DNA from: Paenibacillus sp. PastM-3
GTDB lineage: Bacteria; Bacillota; Bacilli; Paenibacillales; Paenibacillaceae
Assembly: GCF_029893965.1 (NCBI RefSeq)
Contig: NZ_JARXXP010000005.1
Coordinates: 124,001 to 188,000 of the forward strand
DNA: 64,000 nucleotides
Direction: 5' to 3'
This document shows, one piece after another, positions 10,660 through 20,247 of the stretch. The translations under genes were made by a program, and so were the position numbers. Every line of letters begins with the position of its first letter. Within the stretch, counting starts at the first letter, position 1. The notes under the pieces were generated by a model. That model searched no databases. It saw only the letters and a program-made list of their open reading frames with translations, and was not told where the DNA came from.

Positions 10660-11589
10660 TTAATGGGTGGTAAAGGCATTCAGAATACCGCGCTCCTCAA
10701 GAACACTTACAAGGGTGGAGCCCATTTCAGCAGGAGTTGGCGCTACTTTGATTCCGCAGGATTCCAGCACGGCGATTTTTTCGCTGGCAGTGCCTTTACC
10801 TCCGGAAATGATTGCCCCGGCATGGCCCATCCGCTTGCCCGGAGGTGCCGTAACACCGCCAATAAATCCAACTACAGGCTTCGTCATATTCTCTTTGATC
10901 CACAGGGCAGCCTCTTCCTCCGCCGTTCCGCCGATCTCGCCGATCATAATGACCGCCTTTGTACCGGGATCTTCATTAAAGAGCTTCAGTATATCAATAA
11001 ATTCCGAGCCCTTCACAGGATCTCCGCCGATCCCGACAGCCGATGACTGCCCGATTCCGCGTTCAGTCAGCTGATGCACCGCTTCATAGGTAAGAGTTCC
11101 GCTGCGGGAGACCACACCGACATATCCAGGGGTATGAATGTAGCCCGGCATGATGCCGATCTTACACTCTCCAGGCGTAATAACGCCAGGGCAGTTAGGT
11201 CCGATAAGGACAGTGGACTTCCCTTCCATATAGCGCGAAACCTTGACCATATCCAGCACCGGAATGCCTTCTGTGATACAGATGACAAGGTCAAGCTCCG
11301 CATCCACAGCTTCCATGATGGAGTCAGCGGCAAAGGCAGGCGGAACGTAAATGACACTGGCCGTTGCACCGGTGGCTGCTTTAGCCTGAACGACCGTATC
11401 AAATACCGGCAGGCTGACCTCACTTCCATTTTCGAGCGTAATGTTGACAGAGGTTCCCCCTTTGCCCGGAGTTACGCCGCCTACCATCTGGGTCCCGTAA
11501 TCCAGTGCGCCTTTGGTATGGAACAATCCGGTCGAGCCCGTAATTCCCTGTGTGATGACTTTCGTATTTTTATCTACAAGAATGCTCAT
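10660..11589 (-). CDS. sucD: Succinyl-CoA ligase, alpha subunit
   Basis: With SucC it converts succinyl-CoA to succinate with nucleoside triphosphate formation in the TCA cycle. Seen: the CoA-binding Rossmann domain ([15 protein letters not shown]), the [13 protein letters not shown] loop, and the phosphohistidine motif [14 protein letters not shown] with the histidine at about residue 256. The 309 residues are slightly longer than usual. It lies 45 nt after sucC and ends at a strong terminator, so sucCD is a two-gene operon. Confidence 0.97.
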   Translation of the reverse strand: MSILVDKNTKVITQGITGSTGLFHTKGALDYGTQMVGGVTPGKGGTSVNITLENGSEVSLPVFDTVVQAKAATGATASVIYVPPAFAADSIMEAVDAELDLVICITEGIPVLDMVKVSRYMEGKSTVLIGPNCPGVITPGECKIGIMPGYIHTPGYVGVVSRSGTLTYEAVHQLTERGIGQSSAVGIGGDPVKGSEFIDILKLFNEDPGTKAVIMIGEIGGTAEEEAALWIKENMTKPVVGFIGGVTAPPGKRMGHAGAIISGGKGTASEKIAVLESCGIKVAPTPAEMGSTLVSVLEERGILNAFTTH

Positions 11590-11634
11590 CGTTTGGTCAC
11601 ATCCCTACTTAGTTTGTCGAATACGAGACTTGGG

Positions 11635-12792
11635 TTACACAAGAGAAACAATTTTACGGGCACCGTCCGCCATGGAATCTGCTGCCACGATATTGAGTCC
11701 GGAACCGGCGAGAATCTGCTTGCCGAGTGCCACATTGGTTCCTTCAAGCCGGACGACGAGCGGCTTGGTCAGTCCAAGCTGCCGGGCGGCTTCCACCACA
11801 CCTTCAGCAATGACATCACAGCGCATAATGCCGCCGAAAATATTGACAAAGATGCCGTTCACCTTGTCGTCAGACAAAATAATTTTAAACGCTTCGGTAA
11901 CCTTCTCGGTTGTCGCGCCGCCCCCTACATCCAGAAAGTTGGCCGGCTCGCCGCCGTAATATTTAATAATATCCATTGTAGCCATAGCCAGTCCCGCACC
12001 ATTAACCATGCAGCCGATATTGCCGTCGAGGGCAATGTAGCTGAGATCAAATTTGGAAGCCTCAATCTCCTTCTCATCCTCTTCATCAAGGTCGCGGAGC
12101 TCTTGAATATCCTTATGGCGGAACAAAGCATTGGAGTCAAAATTCAGCTTGGCATCAAGCGCCATTACATTTCCGTCAGCGGTCACGACCAGCGGATTAA
12201 TCTCTGCGATCGAGCAATCTTTATCCACAAAAGCCAAATAGAGCGCTTGCATGAACTTGACCGCTTTATTGACCAGTTCATTCGGAATAGCGATGCTGTA
12301 CGCCAGCTTGCGTGCCTGGAAGGTCTGCAGTCCTACAGCCGGATCAATGATTTCTTTGAAAATCTTCTCCGGATGGGTTGCTGCCACCTCTTCAATTTCC
12401 GTTCCGCCTTCTTCAGAGGCCATCATGACCACCCGGCCGGAACTGCGGTCTACAACAATTCCAATATAGTATTCCTTGGCAATCTGGCAGCCCTCTTCAA
12501 TGAGCAGCCGTTTCACTTCCTTGCCTTCCGGTCCGGTCTGATGGGTGACCAGCGTCTTTCCGAGGATTTCTCCCGCATAGGTGCGGACCTCATCGAGAGA
12601 CTTGGCGACCTTGACCCCTCCGGCTTTCCCTCTTCCGCCAGCATGAATCTGAGCCTTCACTACCACCACCGGCGTACCGAGTGATGCTGCAGCCTCTACT
12701 GCTTCCTCCACTGTATAAGCAACTTTTCCGTTCGGTACGGCAACGCCGTACTTCTTAAGTACTTCTTTTCCCTGATACTCGTGGATATTCAT
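11635..12792 (-). CDS. sucC: Succinyl-CoA ligase, beta subunit
   Basis: This is the nucleotide- and ADP/GDP-binding subunit. It starts with the family sequence [17 protein letters not shown] and has an ATP-grasp fold with [27 protein letters not shown] and [12 protein letters not shown]. The 385-residue length is normal. The ATG is preceded by AGGAGG at 8-9 nt. In B. subtilis this gene directly follows ylqH; here five other genes intervene. Confidence 0.97.
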   Translation of the reverse strand: MNIHEYQGKEVLKKYGVAVPNGKVAYTVEEAVEAAASLGTPVVVVKAQIHAGGRGKAGGVKVAKSLDEVRTYAGEILGKTLVTHQTGPEGKEVKRLLIEEGCQIAKEYYIGIVVDRSSGRVVMMASEEGGTEIEEVAATHPEKIFKEIIDPAVGLQTFQARKLAYSIAIPNELVNKAVKFMQALYLAFVDKDCSIAEINPLVVTADGNVMALDAKLNFDSNALFRHKDIQELRDLDEEDEKEIEASKFDLSYIALDGNIGCMVNGAGLAMATMDIIKYYGGEPANFLDVGGGATTEKVTEAFKIILSDDKVNGIFVNIFGGIMRCDVIAEGVVEAARQLGLTKPLVVRLEGTNVALGKQILAGSGLNIVAADSMADGARKIVSLV

Positions 12793-12894
12793 ACCGGAAG
12801 CCTCCTAAAGTGTTGCGGCGGCTTTTGCAGGCAGCCTGCAGCCATGCCGCATTCCGTTTTGATCAGCGGGGTACAGATTTGCACCTACCTATAG

Positions 12895-12923
12895 TATATA
12901 AAGTGAAACCCAGAATATTGTAA
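12895..12923 (-). promoter_or_regulatory. Possible sucCD promoter
   Basis: On the minus strand TTACAA and TATATA are separated by 17 nt, about 105 nt before the sucC start. The -35 is weak, so this is only a candidate. Confidence 0.35.
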
Positions 12924-13029
12924 CATGATTCAATTCCGCTTTCCTCAAAAACTTTCACTATTTATACATATATTTTCGCTTGATTTCATGCCGGAATGCG
13001 AACGGTTGCATTGACACAGGCTTGTACTT

Positions 13030-13494
13030 CTATTTAGTCGCATTATTATTCGCTTCGTGGATCCGGCCGAGCAGGTCCTTGAACTGGCCCAGCAGATGGA
13101 CAAATTCGTCCGCCGAGAGCATTGCGCCTTCCGCCATCTTCGCCGGTATACAGACGGCTTCGTTTTTGAGCCCCCAGCCCTTCTCGGTCAGCGAGATGAG
13201 CACCTTGCGCTCATCCTGCAGGGAGCGTTCGCGAAGAATCAGGCCTGCGGCCTGCAGCCGCTTCAGCAGCGGAGTCAGCGTCCCGGAATCCAGAAACAAA
13301 GCTTCGCCAAGCTCCTTGACCGTGCACTGCTGCTTCTCCCACAGCACAATCATAACCAGGTACTGCGAATAGGTTAGTCCAATTTTGTCCAGATGAGGCT
13401 GGTACAGCTTCGTAAATTCACGCGAACACGCGTAGATCGTAAAGCATAGCTGATTATCAAGCATCAGTTCAGGGGTAGTTGTTGGTTCTTGCAT
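13030..13494 (-). CDS. ohrR: OhrR, organic-peroxide-sensing MarR-family repressor
   Basis: OhrR represses ohr until its cysteine is oxidised by organic hydroperoxide. The 154-residue MarR fold carries the sensing cysteine in [13 protein letters not shown] (Cys17, equivalent to Cys15 of B. subtilis OhrR) and the two tyrosines that hydrogen-bond to it (Tyr31 and Tyr42). The winged helix includes [20 protein letters not shown] second cysteine, Cys23, lies six residues on. It is divergent from ohr, with a palindromic operator between them. Confidence 0.92.
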   Translation of the reverse strand: MQEPTTTPELMLDNQLCFTIYACSREFTKLYQPHLDKIGLTYSQYLVMIVLWEKQQCTVKELGEALFLDSGTLTPLLKRLQAAGLILRERSLQDERKVLISLTEKGWGLKNEAVCIPAKMAEGAMLSADEFVHLLGQFKDLLGRIHEANNNATK

Positions 13495-13569
13495 TTCTTC
13501 TTCACCTGCCTTTATGTCGCTATTTTATCACAATTCATCTGCAATATCATGTTAATAGCAAAAAATATA

Positions 13570-13619
13570 TTGACTATTATTTTTATTGTGTTAAATTAAA
13601 TTGTGTACAATACATTTAA
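13570..13619 (+). promoter_or_regulatory. ohr promoter and OhrR operator
   Basis: TTGACT (13570-13575) with a weak TAAATT-type -10 about 16 nt later forms a plausible ohr promoter. Overlapping and following it is an inverted repeat centred on ATTGTGTACAAT (about 13599-13610), flanked by TTAAAT and ATTTAA. This AT-rich palindrome resembles known OhrR boxes. Confidence 0.65.
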
Positions 13620-13643
13620 TAAAACGAACGGGAGCGATTTATA

Positions 13644-14072
13644 ATGATGACTATCCAGCAAAAAATGTATGAAACAACTGTAAAAGCAGTCGGCGGAAGA
13701 AACGGATATATTGAATCGGAAAGTCCAAAGCTGAACCTGACCATCAGCACCCCACGCGAAATGGGCGGAGCCGGCGGAGAAGGTACCAACCCTGAACAGC
13801 TGTTTGCAGCCGGATATTCCGCCTGCTTTGACAGTGCGCTGAACATGGTGGCACGGCTCGGCAAAGTGAAAATTGAAGGCAGTGAAGTTACCGCAACCGT
13901 AAGCTTCGGTAAAGTCGAAGACGGGGGCTTCGGGATTGCCGTTAAGCTGGATGTGCTGGTTAAGGGTGTCGACCGCGAAACAGCCGGGAAGCTGGTAGAA
14001 GCCGCCCACGGCGCCTGCCCTTATTCCCGCGCTACACGCGGCAACATTGCTGTTGAGATTAATGTACTTTAA
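13644..14072 (+). CDS. ohr: Organic hydroperoxide resistance protein Ohr
   Basis: Ohr is a dithiol peroxidase that reduces fatty-acid and other organic hydroperoxides. The two reactive cysteines are in YSACFDSAL (Cys61) and HGACPYSRATRGN (Cys125). The catalytic-loop region TPREMGGAGGEGTNPEQLFAAG is also present. The 142 residues are typical of OsmC/Ohr. The first of two adjacent ATG codons is used here; GGGAG lies upstream. It is followed by a strong terminator. Confidence 0.96.
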   Translation: MMTIQQKMYETTVKAVGGRNGYIESESPKLNLTISTPREMGGAGGEGTNPEQLFAAGYSACFDSALNMVARLGKVKIEGSEVTATVSFGKVEDGGFGIAVKLDVLVKGVDRETAGKLVEAAHGACPYSRATRGNIAVEINVL

Positions 14073-14107
14073 TCTTCATTCTTGCCGCTGAACCAGCGTT
14101 GCATAAA

Positions 14108-14146
14108 ATAAGCCGTCCCGGTATACCCCCGGACGGCTTATTTGTT
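14108..14146. terminator. Bidirectional terminator between ohr and yifB
   Basis: ATAAGCCGTCC and GGACGGCTTAT form an 11-bp stem around a short loop. T-rich tails lie on both sides (TTTGTTTG on plus, TTTTATG on minus), serving the convergent genes. Confidence 0.75.
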
Positions 14147-14231
14147 TGTGCAGTAATTTTTCATAGCTGTTAACAAGATTTTATAGGGATATATTATAAT
14201 GAAGGAAAAGATTCAGAAAAAGGCTCCCCCC

Positions 14232-15947
14232 TTACTCTTCAGCCACAACCTGCCTGTCCAGATTGCGGTACTGTACAGCTTCTGCCAGATGGGCAGAGCT
14301 AATTACGGCTGCCCCTTCCAGATCGGCGATGGTTCTCGCGAGCTTAATAATCCGGTCATGCGCCCGCATGCTGAGGCCGAGACTCTCCAGGATCCCGTGC
14401 AGCAGCAGGCTGCTCTCTTTATTCAGAGCCGCATAGCGGCGCAGCGCTGCCCCGGACAGCTCACTGTTCCAGGAAATCGGCAGTTTGCTGTAACGCTCTG
14501 CCTGAATCTGCTGGGCTCTCAGCACATCCCTGCGCATTTCTGCTGAGGATAAGACTGGGCCCTGCCCGTTCCAGTCCGACGGTCGGGGAACATCCACCTG
14601 CATGTCAATCCGGTCGAGCAGCGGGCCTGAGATTTTGGCCCGGTACTGGGCAATCTTTGCCGGACTGCAAGTGCACCGCTGCTGCGTGCCTGTGTTCCCC
14701 AAGTATCCGCAGCTGCACGGATTCATGGAACAGGCGAGCAAAAAACGGGCCGGAAAGGTAAAGGCAGCACGGGCGCGGCTTATCGTAACTACGCTATCCT
14801 CCAGCGGCTGCCGCAGCACCTCCAGCACATTCCGCGAGAACTCAGGCAGCTCATCCAGAAAAAGCACTCCCCGGTGAGCCAGGCTCACCTCCCCCGGCTT
14901 CGGTATGCTCCCCCCGCCAATCAGCCCTGCCGCTGAAATGGTATGATGCGGGGCACGGAAGGGCCTGCTGCGTAAAAGCCCACTGGGGGTATCCGTCAGC
15001 TTGCCGGCCGCACTGAATATTTTGGTGACCTCCAGCGATTCGCTGTCATTCAGCTCCGGCATAATGCCGGGCAGCCGCTTGATCATCATAGTCTTGCCCG
15101 TACCGGGTGGCCCCGCCAGGATAATATTGTGCATCCCGGCAGCGGCTATCGTCAATGCCCGCTTCACATGGCTTTGGCCGAGCACATCACCAAAATCCTC
15201 CCTCAGTATCTCATCTGCCGTACCTGATAAACTGCGAATACTATACTGCGGGTGATACCGCAAATGTTCAAGATTAAGCGCCCTGACAGGCTGGTGATTA
15301 CGGCCGGAATCGCCCTGGCCGCCCACTACAGTAACCGGAAACGGGAGCGCAGTTTGATTGTCCGGATGCCCAGCAGGAGCTTTCGGAATGTGCCGCTGTT
15401 TATCTGACACCACATCTGAATGGCCAGCAGATCCCGTTCCGGCATCAGCAGGATGCGGCAGCTCACGCAGATGACCGGCCGCATAGACAGCCATGCCGTT
15501 GATCAGCGCTGCCTCTGCCTCATTCCCGCGCGGCACCAGCACCTTGCTTAAGCCCGACCGCCGGGCAGCCTCTATCATCGGCAGCACACCGGTCACTGGC
15601 CTGAGGCTCCCGTCGAGGGCCAGCTCCCCGATCAGCAGCATCTCCTCAGCTGCCGGCATCATCAGCTGGCCGCTGGTCGTCAGAATACCCAGTGCAATGG
15701 CCAGATCGAAGGCTGAGCCTTCCTTACGCAGATCTGCCGGAGCCAGATTGACTGTAACCCGCTGCTGGGGATAGCGGTAGCCGCAATTTTTGACCGCTGC
15801 GCGCACTCTTTCCACCGCTTCACGGATCGCTGAATCCGGTAGCCCGATTATGCTGGTCTGGGGCAAGCCGTTGGCCAGATCTATTTCCACGCCGATCATC
15901 ACGCCTTCAATACCGTACAGGCAGGCACTATGCATTTTTCCGTACAT
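14232..15947 (-). CDS. comM: YifB/ComM-type Mg-chelatase-like AAA+ ATPase
   Basis: In Gram-negatives ComM is a helicase promoting branch migration during transformation; the role in Bacillota is less clear. Domains: an N-terminal Lon-protease-like domain (GLPQTSIIGLPDSAI), a Ser/Gly/His-rich linker (about 180-230), an AAA+ core with Walker A GPPGTGKT, a four-cysteine insert (CSMNPCSCGYLGN...CTC) and a C-terminal helical domain. I start at MYGKMHSACLYG (571 residues), 12 codons inside the longest frame, because AAGGGGTG lies 7 nt before that ATG. Confidence 0.9.
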   Translation of the reverse strand: MYGKMHSACLYGIEGVMIGVEIDLANGLPQTSIIGLPDSAIREAVERVRAAVKNCGYRYPQQRVTVNLAPADLRKEGSAFDLAIALGILTTSGQLMMPAAEEMLLIGELALDGSLRPVTGVLPMIEAARRSGLSKVLVPRGNEAEAALINGMAVYAAGHLRELPHPADAGTGSAGHSDVVSDKQRHIPKAPAGHPDNQTALPFPVTVVGGQGDSGRNHQPVRALNLEHLRYHPQYSIRSLSGTADEILREDFGDVLGQSHVKRALTIAAAGMHNIILAGPPGTGKTMMIKRLPGIMPELNDSESLEVTKIFSAAGKLTDTPSGLLRSRPFRAPHHTISAAGLIGGGSIPKPGEVSLAHRGVLFLDELPEFSRNVLEVLRQPLEDSVVTISRARAAFTFPARFLLACSMNPCSCGYLGNTGTQQRCTCSPAKIAQYRAKISGPLLDRIDMQVDVPRPSDWNGQGPVLSSAEMRRDVLRAQQIQAERYSKLPISWNSELSGAALRRYAALNKESSLLLHGILESLGLSMRAHDRIIKLARTIADLEGAAVISSAHLAEAVQYRNLDRQVVAEE

Positions 15948-16013
15948 AAAAAAACACCCCTTCTCCTGAAATACGCCCCCCAATGGGCGTCATCCATTCA
16001 AGAAAAAAGGTGC
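15948..16013 (-). promoter_or_regulatory. Terminator-like hairpin directly before the yifB start
   Basis: On the minus strand CACCTTTTTTCT can pair with AGGAGAAGGGGTG around an inner GACGCCC/GGGGCGT stem. It is followed at once by TTTTTTT and the yifB ATG. The 3' arm contains the ribosome site. It may be the terminator of the upstream phosphoesterase gene, a translational lock, or an attenuator. Confidence 0.5.
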
Positions 16014-16088
16014 TTCCTCATTTTCCATAGTCTGACTATCCCTAGTATACAGAGACAGCCGCGCTATTATCAAGCTTTTTGCAATCCA

Positions 16089-16598
16089 TTACCCTTCCTC
16101 ATTGACCACAACCGCATCCCTGATTGCAGCGAACGATAAAGGCTTATATCCGGTATGTTCAACGCAAATATTGAAATGATTGTTCCCTTCATATTTCTGG
16201 CCGTGAATATGACCATGCACATTTACGTATGGCATATGCTTGTTCATATACATGGGCTCATGGGAAAGGAAGAAAAAGTCCTTATACACCAGCGGGTATT
16301 CACTGACCTCATCGAAACCCGCCTCCAGCCACCAGCTCCGCCCGCGCCCGCGGTCATGGTTGCCGAGAATGAGTATTTTGTACCCGTTCAGGCGGCTGAT
16401 AATGGCACTAGTCGCCTCAAGACCGAGAAAGGAGAAGTCCCCCAGATGAAAAACGGTATCCTCTGGACCGACCGCGGCATTCCAGTTTGCAATCAAGGCC
16501 TCATCCATCTCCTGCACATTTACGAAAGGCCGGGACTCAAAATCAATAATCAGCTTATGTCCGAAATGATGATCCGATGTGAAAAAGACATCCGGCAT
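16089..16598 (-). CDS. Metallophosphoesterase (calcineurin-like)
   Basis: A 169-residue single-domain phosphoesterase of the short COG4186-like type. The metal-binding blocks are all visible in order: SDHHFGH, LGDFSF, LGNHDRG, SHEPMY and NVHGHIHG. The substrate is unknown. No signal peptide is seen, so it acts in the cytoplasm. The ATG follows GGAGG by 7-8 nt. It is upstream of yifB in the same direction. Confidence 0.88.
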   Translation of the reverse strand: MPDVFFTSDHHFGHKLIIDFESRPFVNVQEMDEALIANWNAAVGPEDTVFHLGDFSFLGLEATSAIISRLNGYKILILGNHDRGRGRSWWLEAGFDEVSEYPLVYKDFFFLSHEPMYMNKHMPYVNVHGHIHGQKYEGNNHFNICVEHTGYKPLSFAAIRDAVVVNEEG

Positions 16599-16622
16599 TG
16601 GATTTCCTCCCGTTATGTAATA

Positions 16623-16705
16623 AAAAATAGAACTTAAGAATCCGGCCGGCTGTGCGGCAGCCCTTCTGCAAAGGCACCGCCAGGCTCCCGGTAATCCTTA
16701 AGTTC
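16623..16705 (-). terminator. Long imperfect hairpin, likely terminator of the zinc-ribbon gene
   Basis: AACTTAAGAATCCGG (about 16631-16645) pairs with CCGGTAATCCTTAAGTT (16688-16704). A GC-rich inner region fills the loop, and on the minus strand the hairpin is followed by CTATTTTTTATT. Confidence 0.55.
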
Positions 16706-16735
16706 AACCGGCATTAGCTTTAGCTTGGGCAGCCG

Positions 16736-17149
16736 TCATTTCGGCCATTCCCGTTTACTGGAGCGCTGATTGGCATCCAGATGGATCAATTCTGCCAAGG
16801 ACGGGATTTCCTCATGCTCTACCAGCCATTTGCGCATTTCCTTGATGGCTTCGACCTGACCATTGCCCCTGTCGCGCCAGGTTAGCAGCTCAATCACCCG
16901 GATAACGAGATTCATCAGGCTGCTGTGGCTGCTCTGACTCTTTTCAGCCCTGATCTTCTGAATCAGCGCCTCATTCTCCCAGTCTATCAATATCTCCTCG
17001 GCAATGGCCGGGCGCATGATCGTAAAGCTTTTACTGCAATTACTGCAGCAGATAACGGCTGAAGGCCGAGCTCCCATATCCACTTCAATCTTGTGATCAC
17101 AATATTGGCAAGCAAAGCTTACCTGTATATTAACCGGTTGGTTATTCAC
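16736..17149 (-). CDS. Zinc-ribbon protein of unknown function
   Basis: A 137-residue protein. The N-terminus has two paired-cysteine knuckles (ACQYCDHK and CCSNCSKS) like the MJ0042-type zinc ribbon. The remainder is helical and charged, with the segment RVIELLTWRDRGNGQVEAIKEMRKWL. No membrane segment or catalytic motif was recognised. The start is GTG with GAGGAGG 8-9 nt upstream. Its neighbours give no clue to function. Confidence 0.7.
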   Translation of the reverse strand: MNNQPVNIQVSFACQYCDHKIEVDMGARPSAVICCSNCSKSFTIMRPAIAEEILIDWENEALIQKIRAEKSQSSHSSLMNLVIRVIELLTWRDRGNGQVEAIKEMRKWLVEHEEIPSLAELIHLDANQRSSKREWPK

Positions 17150-17288
17150 GGGAACCGCCTCCTCATGGTAGCATTAAAAGTCACAATAATGTTTACCCAT
17201 TTACCAGGAGAAATGACCCAAAGTATGCAGTCCTGCCAAGGATAGAGGCTATAACTCCCCACCAAAGACAGGCTGAAATGACCATTGT

Positions 17289-17675
17289 TCAAAAAGCTTC
17301 ACGGATATGGCGAAGGGCTGCGACGCTTAAATCCGGATTCAGCTGAACACTGATGACATCAAATGAAACGGTACGTTCCTGTTCGCCCTTCATATACAGA
17401 TATACCTCTGCCGTGCTGCGCACCTGTCGGATTTTGCGGGTATCGACCGACTCCTCCGGCGTTCCCGGGAGCGGACTTCCGCTGCGGCTGCGCACCTCGA
17501 TGAATACCAGAGCGCCCTGATATTCCGCAACCAGATCCAGTTCCCCGCTGCGGCAGCGCCAGTTGGCCTCCACTACAGTGTAACCCCTCGAAGCCAGATA
17601 CAGTGCTGCTGCCGCTTCAGCCGCTGCCCCCTTTACCTTCCGGTTATAGGCTCCGCCAGCATGAGATTCCCTCAT
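17289..17675 (-). CDS. yraN: YraN-family (UPF0102) putative nuclease
   Basis: The 128 residues match the UPF0102 family, whose fold is restriction-endonuclease-like. The motif RCRSGELDLVAEYQGALVFIEVRSR has the D-ExK-type arrangement (Asp, then Glu-Val-Arg). In vivo function is not established. Its ATG overlaps the stop of the ylqH-like gene in an ATGA arrangement, so it is translationally coupled to the flagellar-like pair. In B. subtilis this family lies elsewhere. Confidence 0.87.
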   Translation of the reverse strand: MRESHAGGAYNRKVKGAAAEAAAALYLASRGYTVVEANWRCRSGELDLVAEYQGALVFIEVRSRSGSPLPGTPEESVDTRKIRQVRSTAEVYLYMKGEQERTVSFDVISVQLNPDLSVAALRHIREAF

Positions 17676-17977
17676 TGTATCTTCCGTTTCCCGGCCAATT
17701 TGTCGCTCTGATAGACAAAGCTAAGAATTTCCGCCACCAGATTGTAGAGCTCCGGCGGGATCTGCTGATCCAGATCCAGCTTGGAGAGAACCTCAACCAG
17801 GGCAGCATCCTCCTGTACAGCCACCCCGTTCTCTTTGGCCTTCTGCAGAATCATATCGGCAACCGCCCCCTGACCTTTGGCCACTACCACCGGAGCCTCG
17901 CTCTGGCCGGGGGTATATTTCAGGGCGACCGCTCTTTTCATCCGCTGCGATACTTCCTGCTTCTCCTGCTCACTCAT
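17672..17977 (-). CDS. ylqH: YlqH-like protein: free-standing FlhB C-terminal domain
   Basis: A 101-residue protein matching only the cytoplasmic C-terminal domain of FlhB/YscU (AVALKYTPGQSEAPVVVAKG, then a helix ending EILSFVYQSDKL). FlhB switches export substrate by cleaving itself at NPTH; this copy has RMKRAVALKY at the corresponding place, so no autocleavage site is seen. It lies in the ylqG-ylqH slot of B. subtilis, overlapping ylqG by 4 nt and yraN by 4 nt. It may act in flagellar export control; that is inference. Confidence 0.85.
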   Translation of the reverse strand: MSEQEKQEVSQRMKRAVALKYTPGQSEAPVVVAKGQGAVADMILQKAKENGVAVQEDAALVEVLSKLDLDQQIPPELYNLVAEILSFVYQSDKLAGKRKIQ

Positions 17978-20169
17978 ATCCGGTAATCGACTCCTTTATA
18001 GGAATCTGGTGTATATTCGGCCAGTTTGGCTGCCACTGCGGCTGATCCGGACGCCGCCTTCATTTCCGGAAGCGGCTCGGTCCGCAGGCTCGACAGCTGG
18101 TACCCGATCGACTCTGCGGCAGCCGCCATTTCCTCCCGCCGCCCCTCCAGCAGCTCAAGCACCCACGGATCGTTATTGTGCAGCTTCAGGCTGACGATCC
18201 GGTCGACCACCTGGACATCCACCAGAGTCTGGCCCAGCTGCTTCATGTCCAGATCAAACCAGAGGCGGCAGTTCGCCGCATCCAGCTCACCTTTGCGGCC
18301 GCGCCGCGACTGAATATGCACCGAAGCTGTCTCTTCGCCGTCAGGTCCGCGCAGCGGCAGGAACAATGTGACCTGCGCGAACGGCGCCGTGCGGTCGGTG
18401 TTCAGCAGCAGCTGCTGGCCGGTCAGCTGCGCCACGATCTGGCCCGCGGCATCCTTGACCGCGGGCGGGGCGTCGCCGCTGCCCATGACCTGCAGCAGCA
18501 CGCCCTTCAGCGTATCGGCGGCGGCCTCCGCCCCGCCGCCGGACGCTGCCTGCGCGGCCGCAGCGCCGCCGCGCACAGCCTGCTGCTCGTGCTCCGCACC
18601 GAGCAGCTTCAGCACCCGCCCGACCCAAGACTCCGTGTCTTGGGCAGGGGCGGGTGCCTGGCCCGGCTGCTGCGCAGCAGCCGGGCTGTCCCCGCGCGGC
18701 GTGCCGGCCGCGCGGGCTGGCTCTTGCCCCGCCGCGGCAGCGGGCGGGGCGCCCTCTTCAGGCTGGGCGGCAGCGCCAGCCTGATCTGTGAGCTGCGACA
18801 GGGTGCCGCGCAGCTCGGTGAGCACGCCCTGCAGCTTCGTGAGCAGGGCGCCTCCGGCCGCAGCCGCACCGGAGGGTGCCGGCTGGCCGTCGGCACTCTT
18901 CATAGCAGTGCCGCCTTTAGCAGCAACGTCCGCCGGCTCCTCACCGGCGGCCGGCTGCGGCTCCGCTGTGCCAGTATTTCCGGCGGTGCCGGCAGGCGCT
19001 GTATTCCCGGCTTTGGCAGCAGCGCTTTGCAATCCCGCTGTTTCCGTCGCCCCGGATTTGACAGGCACGCCAGTTGCCCCTGCAGTTTCTCCGGCATCCG
19101 CAGACTGCGGATTAACGGCTGCGCCAACAGCCTCTGCTCCGGCCCGGGCTGCCGGATTTCCAGGTGTCCCGGCCGCTGAAGGCCCTGAAGCCGGCAGTTC
19201 CTTGCCGGCCGCTCCTTTAGCAGCTGCCGGCTCTCCGGCTTCGTTCTCCGCTGTCGTTCCCCCGGCATTATCCTCCACTGCCATTTGCCCGGGATTATCC
19301 TCCACTGCCATTCCCCCGGCTGTACCCGCCATTGCACGCGCAGCGTGATCCGCAGCTGCGGTACCCGGCATCTGCGTGCCCGCTGATACCGTGCGGGAGC
19401 CGCTCTCAGCACCGGCAGGCGAAGCTGCGGTCTTGGATGTGCCGGCAGTTTCTTCCGGTTCTGCAGCCGCGTTGCCAGCCGCCACAGTTCCGGCAGTATG
19501 ATCCACTGCCGGAGCCCCCGCGCCCTTATTCAAAGCCGGACCGCCAGCTTTTCCACTCTCCGCATCCCCTGCCTGCTGTGCCCATACACCAAGCTCCGTC
19601 TCAAGCTTGGACAACAGCTCATGCAGCTTCGGTCCAAAGACTGCCTGCTGAAGGCCCTTCACACTCTCAGCGGTTACCGGCAGCCCGCGCTTCACCGAGA
19701 GCACAGCCGCCTCAAGCCATTCTGAAGCCGGTACTCCCTGAGGCTTGGCGTTCATAATCGCGTCCAGTTTGGCTGCGGTTTCCTTGGTCAGCGGCAGTCC
19801 TCCGGACTGCATTGCTATTACAATCTCTTTACCGGCCTTCGCGTCTTTAAGTCCCAGTGATTCCAGCGCTTCCCCCATGCTTTGCGGAGAAACCAGCGCA
19901 GCTTCACCCGGCGTCAGCGGCTTCAGCACCGGCAGCCCGCCTTCCCCCGGAGGTTCGACCTGAAGAGTCAGCGACTGCCCCGGTGCAAGCGGTGTTTCCA
20001 GCTCAGCGCGGACAGGGGTTCCCTGAATCTGTACTACCGCTTCCTTGCCGGATTCCGAAACACTCAGCACTACACCCCGGACAACCTGACCTTCCTTCAG
20101 CTCCAGTGACTTGGCCTCCCCGGGTCTGCTGTCACCCAGCAGGCCGCGGAATAATGACCCGATATTCAT
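17974..20169 (-). CDS. ylqG: YlqG-like large Ala/Gly/Pro-rich protein with a hook-length-type C-terminus
   Basis: 731 residues. The N-terminal part (1-200) is ordinary. Residues about 215-540 are low complexity (Ala, Gly, Pro, Thr, Glu), with a short tandem repeat containing MAVEDN twice. The C-terminal 150 residues (VTLFLPLRGPDGEETASVHI, then VVDRIVSLKLHN) resemble the FliK-type hook-length domain. The ATG follows AGGAGG by 8 nt. Composition is much richer in GC than neighbouring genes. Together with the FlhB-like gene it recalls a FliK-FlhB pair, but export function is not shown. Confidence 0.75.
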   Translation of the reverse strand: MNIGSLFRGLLGDSRPGEAKSLELKEGQVVRGVVLSVSESGKEAVVQIQGTPVRAELETPLAPGQSLTLQVEPPGEGGLPVLKPLTPGEAALVSPQSMGEALESLGLKDAKAGKEIVIAMQSGGLPLTKETAAKLDAIMNAKPQGVPASEWLEAAVLSVKRGLPVTAESVKGLQQAVFGPKLHELLSKLETELGVWAQQAGDAESGKAGGPALNKGAGAPAVDHTAGTVAAGNAAAEPEETAGTSKTAASPAGAESGSRTVSAGTQMPGTAAADHAARAMAGTAGGMAVEDNPGQMAVEDNAGGTTAENEAGEPAAAKGAAGKELPASGPSAAGTPGNPAARAGAEAVGAAVNPQSADAGETAGATGVPVKSGATETAGLQSAAAKAGNTAPAGTAGNTGTAEPQPAAGEEPADVAAKGGTAMKSADGQPAPSGAAAAGGALLTKLQGVLTELRGTLSQLTDQAGAAAQPEEGAPPAAAAGQEPARAAGTPRGDSPAAAQQPGQAPAPAQDTESWVGRVLKLLGAEHEQQAVRGGAAAAQAASGGGAEAAADTLKGVLLQVMGSGDAPPAVKDAAGQIVAQLTGQQLLLNTDRTAPFAQVTLFLPLRGPDGEETASVHIQSRRGRKGELDAANCRLWFDLDMKQLGQTLVDVQVVDRIVSLKLHNNDPWVLELLEGRREEMAAAAESIGYQLSSLRTEPLPEMKAASGSAAVAAKLAEYTPDSYKGVDYRI

Positions 20170-20247
20170 GCCGCATTCCTCCTCTCTTCATATGCTGATA
20201 TTTATTTTTATCGGCATTTACCATCCATTTTATAAAAGGTTACCGCC

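Noticed and set aside
11074..12684. Plus-strand open frame of 536 codons
   Set aside because: Antisense to sucC and sucD, which match their families fully; no ribosome site or recognisable domain.
18178..19179. Plus-strand Arg/Ala-rich frame of 333 codons
   Set aside because: Opposite the GC-rich low-complexity part of the ylqG-like gene, where stops are rare in all frames.
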